Assembly: GCA_964453665.1 (NCBI GenBank)
Contig: CAYVQT010000001.1
Span: 62,001 to 126,000 of the forward strand
Source of the DNA: DAOUTY01 sp964453665
GTDB lineage: Bacteria; Chloroflexota; Dehalococcoidia; SZUA-161
Length of the DNA: 64,000 nucleotides
Direction: 5' to 3'
In this document: positions 17,614 through 26,124 of the stretch, piece after piece
Numbering within the stretch: position 1 is the stretch's first letter
Layout: each line of letters starts with the position of its first letter
Notes under the pieces: model-generated
Database searches by the model: none
Seen by the model: only the letters and a program-made list of their open reading frames with translations
Told to the model about the DNA's origin: nothing
Program-made: the position numbers and the translations under genes

Positions 17614-18519
17614 ATGACCGCAAAGATAATCTCAGGAACAGAGGTGGCGAAGGAGATTCGGGCCGAGTTGAAGGAAAAGGTGGCTAAATTGAAGGCGGCC
17701 GGCACAACACCGGGACTTGTCATGATCCGCGTTGGTGAAGACCCCGCTTCCGTTTCCTATGTCACGGGCAAAGAACAGGCATGCGAGGATATCGGCATAT
17801 GGTCCCAAACCTACGTGCTGCCTGAGACTGCCTCCGAGGCCGATTTACTGGCCAAGGTGGAGGAGATGAACAAAGCGGAGCACGTCGATGGCATCCTGGT
17901 TCAGCTCCCGCTTCCCAAGCATATAGATGCAGACAAGGTACTGAATCTCATCGACCCTGCCAAAGATGTCGACGGGTTCCATCCCGTTAATGTGGGCAAG
18001 ATGCTCATCGGTGACCCATATTTCATGCCCTGCACCCCTCACGGCGCTGTAGAGCTTATGGTCCGCAGCGGCAACAGCCCCGAGGGTAAGCACGTGGTAA
18101 TCTGCGGTCGGAGCAACATCGTAGGCAAGCCCCTTATGGCGATGCTGGTGCAGAAGAAAGAACATGCCAACGCCACGGTTTCAGTTGTCCACACCGGAAC
18201 GAAAAATATGGCTGAAATCACTCTTCAGGCGGATATCCTGGTCGCCGCTATGGGGTCTGCCGAGGTTATCAAAGCGGATATGGTCAAAGACGGCGCAGTG
18301 GTAATCGATGTAGGGGTTAACAGGGTCGGCATGAAGCCCAGTAAGAAAGATCCCAGCAAGATGGTGGCCGACCTTAGAGGAGATGTCGATTTCGAGGCCG
18401 TCAAGGAAAAGGCAAGCGCCATAACACCGGTCCCGGGTGGTGTGGGACCGATGACAATAACAATGCTAATGGTCAATACCGTGGTGGCTGCCGAGCGGCG
18501 TGCCGCTCGCTCCAAATAG
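17614..18519 (+). CDS. folD: Bifunctional methylene-THF dehydrogenase / methenyl-THF cyclohydrolase
   Basis: The protein has 301 residues from the ATG at 17614. The frame is open 19 codons further upstream, but GGAGG sits right before this ATG. The catalytic Tyr/Lys segment is VSYVTGKEQACEDIG, the substrate motif is VQLPLPKH, the dinucleotide-binding signature is CGRSNIVGKPL, and the C-terminal motif is TPVPGGVGPMT. FolD interconverts methylene-, methenyl- and 10-formyl-tetrahydrofolate. It is first in a unit with fhs and an iron-sulfur flavoprotein, so it serves folate C1 metabolism and possibly the methyl branch of the Wood-Ljungdahl pathway. Confidence 0.97.
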   Translation: MTAKIISGTEVAKEIRAELKEKVAKLKAAGTTPGLVMIRVGEDPASVSYVTGKEQACEDIGIWSQTYVLPETASEADLLAKVEEMNKAEHVDGILVQLPLPKHIDADKVLNLIDPAKDVDGFHPVNVGKMLIGDPYFMPCTPHGAVELMVRSGNSPEGKHVVICGRSNIVGKPLMAMLVQKKEHANATVSVVHTGTKNMAEITLQADILVAAMGSAEVIKADMVKDGAVVIDVGVNRVGMKPSKKDPSKMVADLRGDVDFEAVKEKASAITPVPGGVGPMTITMLMVNTVVAAERRAARSK

Positions 18520-18562
18520 AAATGATACCGGGTTCGCCTATACTTTAGCATACAATTAACCT

Positions 18563-18599
18563 GCAGTTAGAGGAAAAACAGAAAATATCCTCTAACTGC
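18563..18599 (+). other. Intercistronic hairpin between folD and fhs
   Basis: A 12-bp perfect stem (GCAGTTAGAGGA with TCCTCTAACTGC) with a 13-base A-rich loop. It ends 11 bp before the fhs ribosome site (AAAGGAGG). There is no U-run directly after it, so partial termination, processing or mRNA protection are possible. Confidence 0.65.
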
Positions 18600-18621
18600 T
18601 ACAAAATAAAGGAGGTCTTCT

Positions 18622-20385
18622 GTGGCATACGACGCTACGAAAATGAAGGACTGGCAGATTTCAGAGGCTGCCGAAGCCAACATGCCATCCCCCGACGAGT
18701 GGCGGGAAAAGCTGGGCCTCGAGAAGGACGAGATGATTCCCCACGGGAGAACGCCGAGGCTCGATTTCTTGAAGATCATGGACCGCCTCAAGGACAAGCC
18801 CGACGGCAAGTATATTGAAGTGACCGCCATCACCCCCACGCCGCTGGGTGAAGGTAAAAGCACGACTTCAATGGGTCTTATGGAGGGCATGGGCAAGCGG
18901 GGTCTTAATGTAGGCGGCTGTCTGCGGCAGCCCTCGGGCGGCCCCACCATGAACATCAAGGGGACCGCTGCCGGCGGGGGTAATGCTCTGCTCATTCCCT
19001 TGACCGAGTTCTCGATGGGGCTTACGGGCGATATCAACGATATCATGAACGCCCACAACCTGGCGATGGTGGCCCTCACCTCCAGAATGCAGCACGAGCG
19101 CAACTACAACGACGAACAACTGGCCAGGCTCACCAGAATGCCACGCCTGAATATCGACCCCACCAGGGTGGAGATGGGCTGGATCATGGACTTCTGCGCC
19201 CAGAGCCTGCGCAACATTATCATAGGCATAGGCGGACGCATGGACGGCTTTATGATGCAGTCCAAGTTCGGTATCGCCGTGAGCTCCGAGCTTATGGCCA
19301 TGCTCTCCATCGTCAGAGACCTGGCGGACCTGCGGGAGAGGATGGATAACATCACCGTAGCCTTCGATAAATCGGGCAAACCTGTTACTACCGGTGATCT
19401 GGGGGTAGGCGGTGCCATGACTGCCTGGATGCGCAACACGATCAATCCCACCCTGATGTGTTCGGTGGAATACCAGCCCTGCATGGTGCATGCCGGGCCC
19501 TTCGCCAATATCGCAGTGGGGCAGTCATCCATTATCGCCGACCGCATTGGATTAAAGATGTTTGACTACCATGTGACCGAGAGCGGCTTCGCCGCCGACA
19601 TCGGCTTTGAGAAATTCTGGAACGTCAAGTGCCGCTTGAGCGGCCTCAAGCCGCACGTCTCTGTACTCACGAGCACCATCCGTGCGCTTAAGATGCACGG
19701 CGGTGGGCCCAAAGTAGTAGCCGGAATTCCCCTACCCGACGCCTATGTCAAAGAGGACCTGGGGCTGCTGGAGAAGGGCTTGGCCAACATGGTGCACCAC
19801 ATCAACACCATCAGAGAATCCGGCATCAATCCCGTGGTGTGCGTCAATTGCTTTCATACCGACACCAAGGACGAGATCGCCATGGTTAGAAAGGCGGCGG
19901 AGGAAGCCGGGGCCCGTTGTGCAGTATCTACGCACTGGGCCGATGGCGGCGACGGCGCCCTTGAGCTGGCCGATGTCGTCAAAGAGGCCTGCGAAGAAAC
20001 CAACGACTTCAAGTTCCTCTATCCCCTGGAGATGAAACTCCGGGAACGGGTCGAAAAGATCGCCAAGGTGGTCTACGGGGCTAGCAGCGTGAGCTGGACC
20101 CCGGATGCCGAGGCTAAGGCCAAGTCTCTTGAGAGCGATCCCAAGTACGATGATTACACCACCATGATGGTGAAGACCCACCTCAGCCTCACCCATGATC
20201 CAACCTTGAAGGGCGTTCCCAAGGGTTGGACCTTGCCCATCCGCGACGTCCTGATCTACTCCGGTGCCAAGTTCCTGTGCCCATGCGCCGGTACCATCAG
20301 CCTGATGCCGGGAACCAGTTCCGACCCTGCATTCAGAAAGGTGGATGTGGATGTTAAAACCGGAAAGGTGAGCGGGCTGTTCTAG
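18622..20385 (+). CDS. fhs: Formate-tetrahydrofolate ligase
   Basis: The protein has 587 residues and starts with GTG behind a strong AAGGAGG. The ATP-binding P-loop is TPTPLGEGKSTT near residue 75, followed by the family blocks RQPSGGPTMNIKGTAAGGG and TGDINDIMNAHNL. Fhs makes 10-formyl-THF from formate, ATP and THF. Together with FolD it completes the formate-to-methylene-THF route used in anabolic folate metabolism and in the methyl branch of acetyl-CoA synthesis. Length and motifs look complete. Confidence 0.97.
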   Translation: MAYDATKMKDWQISEAAEANMPSPDEWREKLGLEKDEMIPHGRTPRLDFLKIMDRLKDKPDGKYIEVTAITPTPLGEGKSTTSMGLMEGMGKRGLNVGGCLRQPSGGPTMNIKGTAAGGGNALLIPLTEFSMGLTGDINDIMNAHNLAMVALTSRMQHERNYNDEQLARLTRMPRLNIDPTRVEMGWIMDFCAQSLRNIIIGIGGRMDGFMMQSKFGIAVSSELMAMLSIVRDLADLRERMDNITVAFDKSGKPVTTGDLGVGGAMTAWMRNTINPTLMCSVEYQPCMVHAGPFANIAVGQSSIIADRIGLKMFDYHVTESGFAADIGFEKFWNVKCRLSGLKPHVSVLTSTIRALKMHGGGPKVVAGIPLPDAYVKEDLGLLEKGLANMVHHINTIRESGINPVVCVNCFHTDTKDEIAMVRKAAEEAGARCAVSTHWADGGDGALELADVVKEACEETNDFKFLYPLEMKLRERVEKIAKVVYGASSVSWTPDAEAKAKSLESDPKYDDYTTMMVKTHLSLTHDPTLKGVPKGWTLPIRDVLIYSGAKFLCPCAGTISLMPGTSSDPAFRKVDVDVKTGKVSGLF

Positions 20386-20405
20386 ATCAACCCGAGTTAC
20401 TTTGT

Positions 20406-20448
20406 CGCGGGGTGGGCGACTCCCAAGAGGCCGGTCGCCCACCCCGCG
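20406..20448 (+). other. GC-rich 15-bp hairpin after fhs
   Basis: A perfect stem of CGCGGGGTGGGCGAC with GTCGCCCACCCCGCG and a 13-base loop. No U-run follows. It could act as a 3' stabiliser or partial terminator between fhs and the downstream flavoprotein. Confidence 0.7.
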
Positions 20449-20510
20449 GCGTCCTGACCTCGCCGTTGACTCCAAATCCGAGCCTCATCTATAATTCAAG
20501 GTGAAGTAAG

Positions 20511-23018
20511 ATGCCTACGATTAAGCTAACCATAGATGATATAGAAGTAGAGGTCGAGGAAGGTAAGACAGTCTTAGAAGCAGCGCAGGGCGCCGGTATC
20601 TATATCCCCGCTCTATGCGCCCACCCCGACCTGCCCCCGGCACCGGGACTGAAAGCTGACAGCGCTATTTACCTCGGGGGCCAACTCCTGGAAAGCTCGG
20701 CTTCCGATGCAGAGTATCAGGGCTGTCGCCTTTGCATCGTGGAAGTCGAAGGAATGGATGAATCCCCCCTCTCGTGCGCCCTCATCGCCTCCGAGGGAAT
20801 GATCGTCCACACTAACACTCCCAGCATCCAAGAGCTTCGACGTGAGAACCTGAAAATTATCCTGGCCAGGCATCCTCATGCCTGCCTGACCTGCAGCCAG
20901 AGAGAAGGCTGCAGTCCGTTTGAATCATGTCCCAACAGCATACCGATACTGGAACGCTGCTGCTCCAAGCTCGGCTACTGCGAGCTGCAAAAGGTGGCCG
21001 AATATATCGGCATCAAGGACGACACCCCTCGCTATACCTACAGAGAACTGCCCGTTAAAAAGGATGAGCCACTCTTCACCCAGGATTACAACCTCTGTAT
21101 CGGCTGTACCCGCTGCGTCAGGGTCTGCCGTGACGTGCGCGGAATAGGGGCACTGGGGTTCATCAACCGCGACGGTGAGATCATTGCAGGGCCGGTCGCC
21201 CCGTCACTGAAAGAGTCTGGGTGCAAGTTCTGCGGCGCTTGTGTAGAGGTCTGTCCCACCGGCGCCTTGTTCGACCTCGATATCAAGAGGGCAGAGCGCG
21301 AGGCTGCGCTTGTTCCCTGCACTCACGCCTGCCCTGCTGGAATAGACGTCCCCCGTTATGTACGCCTACTGGCCGAAGGCAAGTTCTCCGAAGCCCTGGC
21401 CGTAGTTCGGGAGAAGGTGCCTTTTCCCGGGGTGCTTGGCCGCGTCTGCTTTCATCCTTGCGAGAGTGTGTGCAGGCGAGGTCAACTTAACGAGCCTATT
21501 GCCATAAAGGCGCTCAAGCGCTTCGCAGCGGAACACGGAGGACGACTGTCAGACGATACTGACAAAGCAAATCCTACAGGCAAGAAGGTAGCCATCGCAG
21601 GGTCCGGCCCGGCAGGACTGACGGCAGGATACTACCTGGCTAAACTCGGGCACTCGGTAACCATATTTGAGACCCTGCCTGAGCCCGGCGGCATGCTGCG
21701 GGTCGGCATACCCAGATATCGCTTGCCCAGAGATGTGCTTGATAGCGAAATCGAAGGAATAAAAAGCGTCGGCGTTGAGATAAGGACAAACAGCAGGATC
21801 GAGTCCCTCGACAGCCTCTGGGAACAGGGATATGACGCAGCCTTTTTAGCGACCGGCGCTCATCAGGGAGCCAGGATGGGAGTCGAGGGTGAGGATAGCC
21901 CCGGGGTAATTGAGTGTATATCCTTCCTCAGGGATGTGAATCAGGACAGAGAGGTCAATCTGGGGAGAAAGGTAGCAGTGGTCGGCGGCGGCAATGCCGC
22001 CATCGATGCCGCCCGCACAGCGTTGCGCCTGGGAGCCGAAGAGGTTACCATCCTATATCGGCGCTCCCGGGAAGAGATGCCTGCCGACCCGGAGGAGGTT
22101 GAGGAGGCACTTGAAGAAGGTGCTGATGTGGTTTTCCTCACCGCTCCGAAAAAAATATCCGGCGCCGATGGCAGGCTGGTAATTGAATGCCTGCGCATGG
22201 AGCTGGGTGCGCCCGATGCCAGCGGCCGAAGGCGCCCGGAGCCGATCGAGGGCAGTGAGTTCGACATGGACTTCGATTCGGTGATATCCGCCATCGGTCA
22301 GATTCCACAGCTGCCTGAGAATATGGAACTCGACGTCGTAGCAGGGAATAGAGTTAAGGTTGACCCCGAAACGCTGGCCACCGGCGTTAAAGGAGTTTAC
22401 GCTGGCGGTGATGTTGGCACGGGGCCAGCTTCCGTCATCGAGGCTATTGCTGCCGGAAGGAGAGCAGCGTCTGCTATAGATAAGTACCTGGGGGGTAACG
22501 GTGATATCGAGGAGTCGCTGACTGAAACCGCAGCAGCTAATCCCTGGCTTGGCAGCGACGAGGGATTCTGGGATAGAAATCGCGTCCCGTTGCCCTGCCT
22601 GCCAGCGGACAAGCGGACAAGCGACTTCTCCGAGGTAGCTCTCGGTTTCGACGAACAGATGGCTGTCGAAGAAGCGATGCGCTGCCTGAGATGTGACTTG
22701 AGGCTTCAGATATCACCGATAATGCTGCCGCCGGATGAATGGCTCGAGTTCAGTTCCAATAACGTAAACGCCGCCCCCGAAACAGATGGGGTGTATAGAC
22801 TATTTGACGAACAAAAGGAGATCATTTTTATTGGAAGCGGCCCCAATATACGCGAGGGCCTGCAGGAGATACTCGATTCCGGGGATGAATGGGTGGAAAA
22901 GGCGCGCTACTTGCATTTTGAGGAAACCATGATGTATACTATGCGGGAGAGCGAGTTGATGCAGCAATTCCTGCAGGAATACGGCAGGCTTCCTGAAGGC
23001 AACGACGAGCTCTTCTAA
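20511..23018 (+). CDS. Ferredoxin / NuoG-like / GltD-like iron-sulfur flavoprotein with GIY-YIG-like tail
   Basis: The protein has 835 residues and a fused layout. First is a plant-type [2Fe-2S] domain (Cys36, 72, 75, 89), then a NuoG-type His-Cys3 segment (HPHACLTC...C, about 121-134). Two [4Fe-4S] clusters follow (Cys196/199/202/206 and 238/241/244/248). Next is a GltD-type region with its own Cys pairs, an FAD motif (AGSGPAGLTAG) and an NAD(P) motif (VVGGGNAAIDAAR). The tail (about 759-835) has GVYRLF, IIFIGSG and ESELMQQFLQEYGRLP, resembling a degenerate GIY-YIG fold. It probably shuttles electrons between NAD(P)H and ferredoxin or a partner oxidoreductase. Its place after folD-fhs suggests redox supply to C1 chemistry. 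The exact reaction is unknown. Confidence 0.85.
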   Translation: MPTIKLTIDDIEVEVEEGKTVLEAAQGAGIYIPALCAHPDLPPAPGLKADSAIYLGGQLLESSASDAEYQGCRLCIVEVEGMDESPLSCALIASEGMIVHTNTPSIQELRRENLKIILARHPHACLTCSQREGCSPFESCPNSIPILERCCSKLGYCELQKVAEYIGIKDDTPRYTYRELPVKKDEPLFTQDYNLCIGCTRCVRVCRDVRGIGALGFINRDGEIIAGPVAPSLKESGCKFCGACVEVCPTGALFDLDIKRAEREAALVPCTHACPAGIDVPRYVRLLAEGKFSEALAVVREKVPFPGVLGRVCFHPCESVCRRGQLNEPIAIKALKRFAAEHGGRLSDDTDKANPTGKKVAIAGSGPAGLTAGYYLAKLGHSVTIFETLPEPGGMLRVGIPRYRLPRDVLDSEIEGIKSVGVEIRTNSRIESLDSLWEQGYDAAFLATGAHQGARMGVEGEDSPGVIECISFLRDVNQDREVNLGRKVAVVGGGNAAIDAARTALRLGAEEVTILYRRSREEMPADPEEVEEALEEGADVVFLTAPKKISGADGRLVIECLRMELGAPDASGRRRPEPIEGSEFDMDFDSVISAIGQIPQLPENMELDVVAGNRVKVDPETLATGVKGVYAGGDVGTGPASVIEAIAAGRRAASAIDKYLGGNGDIEESLTETAAANPWLGSDEGFWDRNRVPLPCLPADKRTSDFSEVALGFDEQMAVEEAMRCLRCDLRLQISPIMLPPDEWLEFSSNNVNAAPETDGVYRLFDEQKEIIFIGSGPNIREGLQEILDSGDEWVEKARYLHFEETMMYTMRESELMQQFLQEYGRLPEGNDELF

Positions 23019-23048
23019 AATTGAATAACGTTTAAACCAGTGTTAATT

Positions 23049-23173
23049 GCTTCCTGGTGATTAGAGCGGGGTGGAACCACCCGTTCCCATCCCGAACACG
23101 GAAGTGAAACTCCCCAGCGCAGACGATACTGAGGGGGCAGCCCCTTGTGGAAAATATGCCATCGCCAGGAAGC
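23049..23173 (+). rRNA. rrf: 5S ribosomal RNA, stand-alone
   Basis: The ends pair as a terminal helix (GCTTCCTGG with CCAGGAAGC). The interior has the conserved 5S loop ACCCGTTCCCATCCCGAACA and GGAAGTGAAAC. The ends are judged from the helix and may be off by a few bases. No 16S, 23S or tRNA is nearby, so this 5S is unlinked from a standard rrn operon within the window. Confidence 0.93.
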
Positions 23174-23175
23174 AA

Positions 23176-23220
23176 AAAATAGCCCAAATTTCGATAGCTT
23201 TAGTAAATTTGGGCTATTTT
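23176..23220 (+). terminator. Terminator directly after 5S rRNA
   Basis: A perfect 16-bp stem (AAAATAGCCCAAATTT with its complement, 13-base loop) ends in a T-run. It starts three bases after the 5S 3' end and would also work on the other strand. Confidence 0.9.
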
Positions 23221-23305
23221 ATCACAGGTCCAAGTGTGTTAAAATAAAGGAGAAATCAGTACCAGTAATAACAATGTGGTTGTATAGTCGCCGTTAGGTG
23301 CGGTT

Positions 23306-25759
23306 ATGAGTAACAGATTCGATAAGTTCACGGAACGGGCACGAAAAGTGCTGGCTCTCGCCCAGGAGGAGGCCCGCAGATTTAACCACAACTATATCGG
23401 CACCGAGCATATACTGCTGGGGCTGGTGCGGGAAGAAGAGGGGATGGCTGCCAAGATCCTCTCCAATCTCGGTATTGGTTTGAACAAGGTGCGGGCTGCT
23501 GTGGAGTTCATCATCGGCCGCGGCGAAGGGTCAACTCAGAATGAAGTCGGCCTCACCCCGAGGGCAAAAAGGGTGATAGAGCTTGCCGTGGATGAGGCGC
23601 GCTTGCTCGGTCACCAGTATATCGGAACCGAACATATATTACTGGGTCTGTTGCGCGAGGGGGAGGGGGTTGCCGCCGGTGTCCTGGAAAGCTTGGGGGT
23701 AAGCGTAGAGCGCGTGCATTCCGAACTCAATCGCACCCTCAGCCAGAGCACGCACCATGCTGGAAATCGCCCCACTACAAAAACGCCAACCGTAGACCAG
23801 TTGGGCGTGGATCTGACCGCTGCTGCTCATGCCGGTAAGCTCGATCCAGTTATCGGGCGTGCCAGAGAGATAGAGCGCGTAATACAGGTGCTAAGCCGAC
23901 GCACCAAGAATAACCCCGTTCTCATCGGCGAGCCCGGAGTAGGCAAGACTGCCATCGCCGAGGCTATCGCTCATCGCATAGCTGCCGATGACGTCCCGGA
24001 AACACTGCAGGGTAAGAGGCTGCTAACTCTCGACATCGGCTCCCTGGTCGCCGGAACGAAATACCGGGGTGAATTCGAGGAGCGTCTGAAGAAGGTGATC
24101 GATGAGATAAAGACCGCCGGCAACTGCGTCATCTTCATCGACGAGATACACACCCTGGTCGGTGCCGGAGCCGCCGAGGGCGCGGTAGACGCTGCCAGCA
24201 TCCTCAAGCCGTCGCTGGCACGGGGTGAACTGCAATGCATTGGCGCCACCACACTCGATGACTACCGCAAGCATGTTGAACGGGATGCCGCTCTGGAACG
24301 ACGCCTGCAGCCGATCCTGGTTGACGAGCCTACAACCGAACAGACTATCGACATCCTTAGAGGTATTAAGAACCGCTATGAGGAATATCACCGCTTAACT
24401 ATAGATGATGAAGCCCTGAAGTCAGCAGCGAGTCTGGCCGCAAGATATATCCCCGACCGCTTTTTGCCCGACAAGGCGATCGACCTCATAGATGAGGCAT
24501 CATCCCGACTGCGGATCAAGCAATCAAGCATTCCCCCGGGAATGAATGAAGCGATACAGGACCTGGAGGGCCTGCGCAAGGAGAAGGACCAGGCTATGTC
24601 CGACCAGCAGTATGAGCAGGCAGCTCAGTTGCGCGAACAAGAGCTCGAGCTCGACAGCAAGATAGACAAGATGCGCGAAGACTGGCAACAGGAGGTTGGA
24701 TCGGAACAGAAGGTAGTAACGGAAGAGCACATCGCCGAAGTGGTCAGCATGTGGACCGGCATACCGGTCACCCGCCTCGCAGCAGATGAGACCACAAGAT
24801 TGCTTCAAATGGAAGAGGCATTGCACAAGCGTATCGTCGGTCAAGACGAGGCTATTACTTCGATCTCGAAAGCGGTTAGAAGAGCCAGAGCCGGGCTCAA
24901 GGACCCCAGGAGACCAATCGGCAGCTTCATCTTCCTCGGTCCCACCGGCGTAGGTAAAACGGAGCTGGTTCGCGCGCTGTCAGAATTCATGTTCGGCAGC
25001 GAGGAGGCCCTGGTCAGGCTCGATATGTCGGAGTTCATGGAAAGACATGCCGTAGCCCGCCTCGTTGGTGCTCCTCCGGGATATGTCGGTTATGACGAGG
25101 GGGGGCAGTTGACCGAAGCAGTGAGGCGTAAGTCCTACTCAGCTATATTGCTCGACGAGATCGAGAAAGCCCACCCCGATGTGTTTAACATCCTGCTCCA
25201 GATATTCGATGACGGTCACCTCACCGATGCCAAGGGGCGGCGCGTCGATTTTCGCAATACCATCATTGCAATGACGAGCAATATCGGCTCCGAGCTCATC
25301 AGGAAAGAAAGCTCTATCGGCTTCATATCCCGCAGCGACGAGGGCAAGGTAGCCCAGATGTCCTATGAAAAGATGAAGGACAAGGTGCTCGAGGAGATGA
25401 AGAAGACATTCCGCCCCGAGTTCCTCAACCGCATCGATGGGGTTGTAGTGTTCCACGCCCTGACCCAGGAACATATCCGCCAGATCGTGGAACTGATGCT
25501 CTCGCAGATAGAGATCCAACTCAAAGAGAAAGAGATGAAGCTGGAGATAACCGACGCGGCGAAAGACTTCCTGGGAGAAAAGGGGTACGACCCCGCCTTT
25601 GGCGCTCGACCACTGAGACGAGTTATCGAGCACATGGTCGAAGACCCTCTCTCCGAAGCGCTCCTTGAGGGCAGGTTCAATTCCGGAGACACGATCCAGA
25701 TCGACTGCCAGAATGGGGAAATTGTGCTGAACTCCGCCGCCCTGGTAAGTCCTTCCTGA
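23306..25759 (+). CDS. clpC: ATP-dependent Clp protease ATPase subunit ClpC
   Basis: The protein has 817 residues. Two N-terminal Clp repeats (TERARKVLALAQEEARRF and IGTEHILLGL) are followed by AAA domain 1 (GEPGVGKT near 212). A UVR-containing middle domain follows (QAMSDQQYEQAAQLREQE), then AAA domain 2 (GPTGVGKT near 548) and the ClpB/C C-terminal domain. ClpC unfolds proteins for ClpP. No ctsR, mcsA or mcsB lies next to it, unlike in Firmicutes. The ribosome site before the ATG is weak (TTAGGTG). It is transcribed alone after the 5S terminator. Confidence 0.96.
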   Translation: MSNRFDKFTERARKVLALAQEEARRFNHNYIGTEHILLGLVREEEGMAAKILSNLGIGLNKVRAAVEFIIGRGEGSTQNEVGLTPRAKRVIELAVDEARLLGHQYIGTEHILLGLLREGEGVAAGVLESLGVSVERVHSELNRTLSQSTHHAGNRPTTKTPTVDQLGVDLTAAAHAGKLDPVIGRAREIERVIQVLSRRTKNNPVLIGEPGVGKTAIAEAIAHRIAADDVPETLQGKRLLTLDIGSLVAGTKYRGEFEERLKKVIDEIKTAGNCVIFIDEIHTLVGAGAAEGAVDAASILKPSLARGELQCIGATTLDDYRKHVERDAALERRLQPILVDEPTTEQTIDILRGIKNRYEEYHRLTIDDEALKSAASLAARYIPDRFLPDKAIDLIDEASSRLRIKQSSIPPGMNEAIQDLEGLRKEKDQAMSDQQYEQAAQLREQELELDSKIDKMREDWQQEVGSEQKVVTEEHIAEVVSMWTGIPVTRLAADETTRLLQMEEALHKRIVGQDEAITSISKAVRRARAGLKDPRRPIGSFIFLGPTGVGKTELVRALSEFMFGSEEALVRLDMSEFMERHAVARLVGAPPGYVGYDEGGQLTEAVRRKSYSAILLDEIEKAHPDVFNILLQIFDDGHLTDAKGRRVDFRNTIIAMTSNIGSELIRKESSIGFISRSDEGKVAQMSYEKMKDKVLEEMKKTFRPEFLNRIDGVVVFHALTQEHIRQIVELMLSQIEIQLKEKEMKLEITDAAKDFLGEKGYDPAFGARPLRRVIEHMVEDPLSEALLEGRFNSGDTIQIDCQNGEIVLNSAALVSPS

Positions 25760-26124
25760 GCGGCCGGTCAATTTCTACCCCTTATAACACCTTTCACGTT
25801 CGGCTCACAGAGCACCTGATCAAGCCCGCTGCCTTTTAACTGGAATCAAGGACCACTCGTCCGGGTAGGCCTTCTTAATACAGGCAATTGATAAAGGCCG
25901 GCTTTACTAAAAATTACCCGGCTCATGCCCATTGACAACATGGACAATATGAGCTAGTATGCTTCCGCCATGCTCGCAAACGTCCCTCACAAACGCCCCA
26001 ATAATCTTATCCTTTCATCAACCTGTAACAGCCCCCCGTAGAGCCGCCGGGATCATCGATAACCTTCCTTGTATGTCTTTTCAGTAGAAAACGCTAAAAG
26101 AAACTTTATCTAAAGGAGGAGCAA
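25760..26124 (+). promoter_or_regulatory. Intergenic region with promoter for the reductase operon
   Basis: There is no gene in this 365-bp stretch. A near-consensus promoter is visible: TTGACA (25932-25937), a 17-bp spacer and TAGTAT (25955-25960), giving a leader of about 155 nt. The ribosome site AAAGGAGG precedes the ATG at 26125. The rest shows no structure I can name. Confidence 0.7.
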
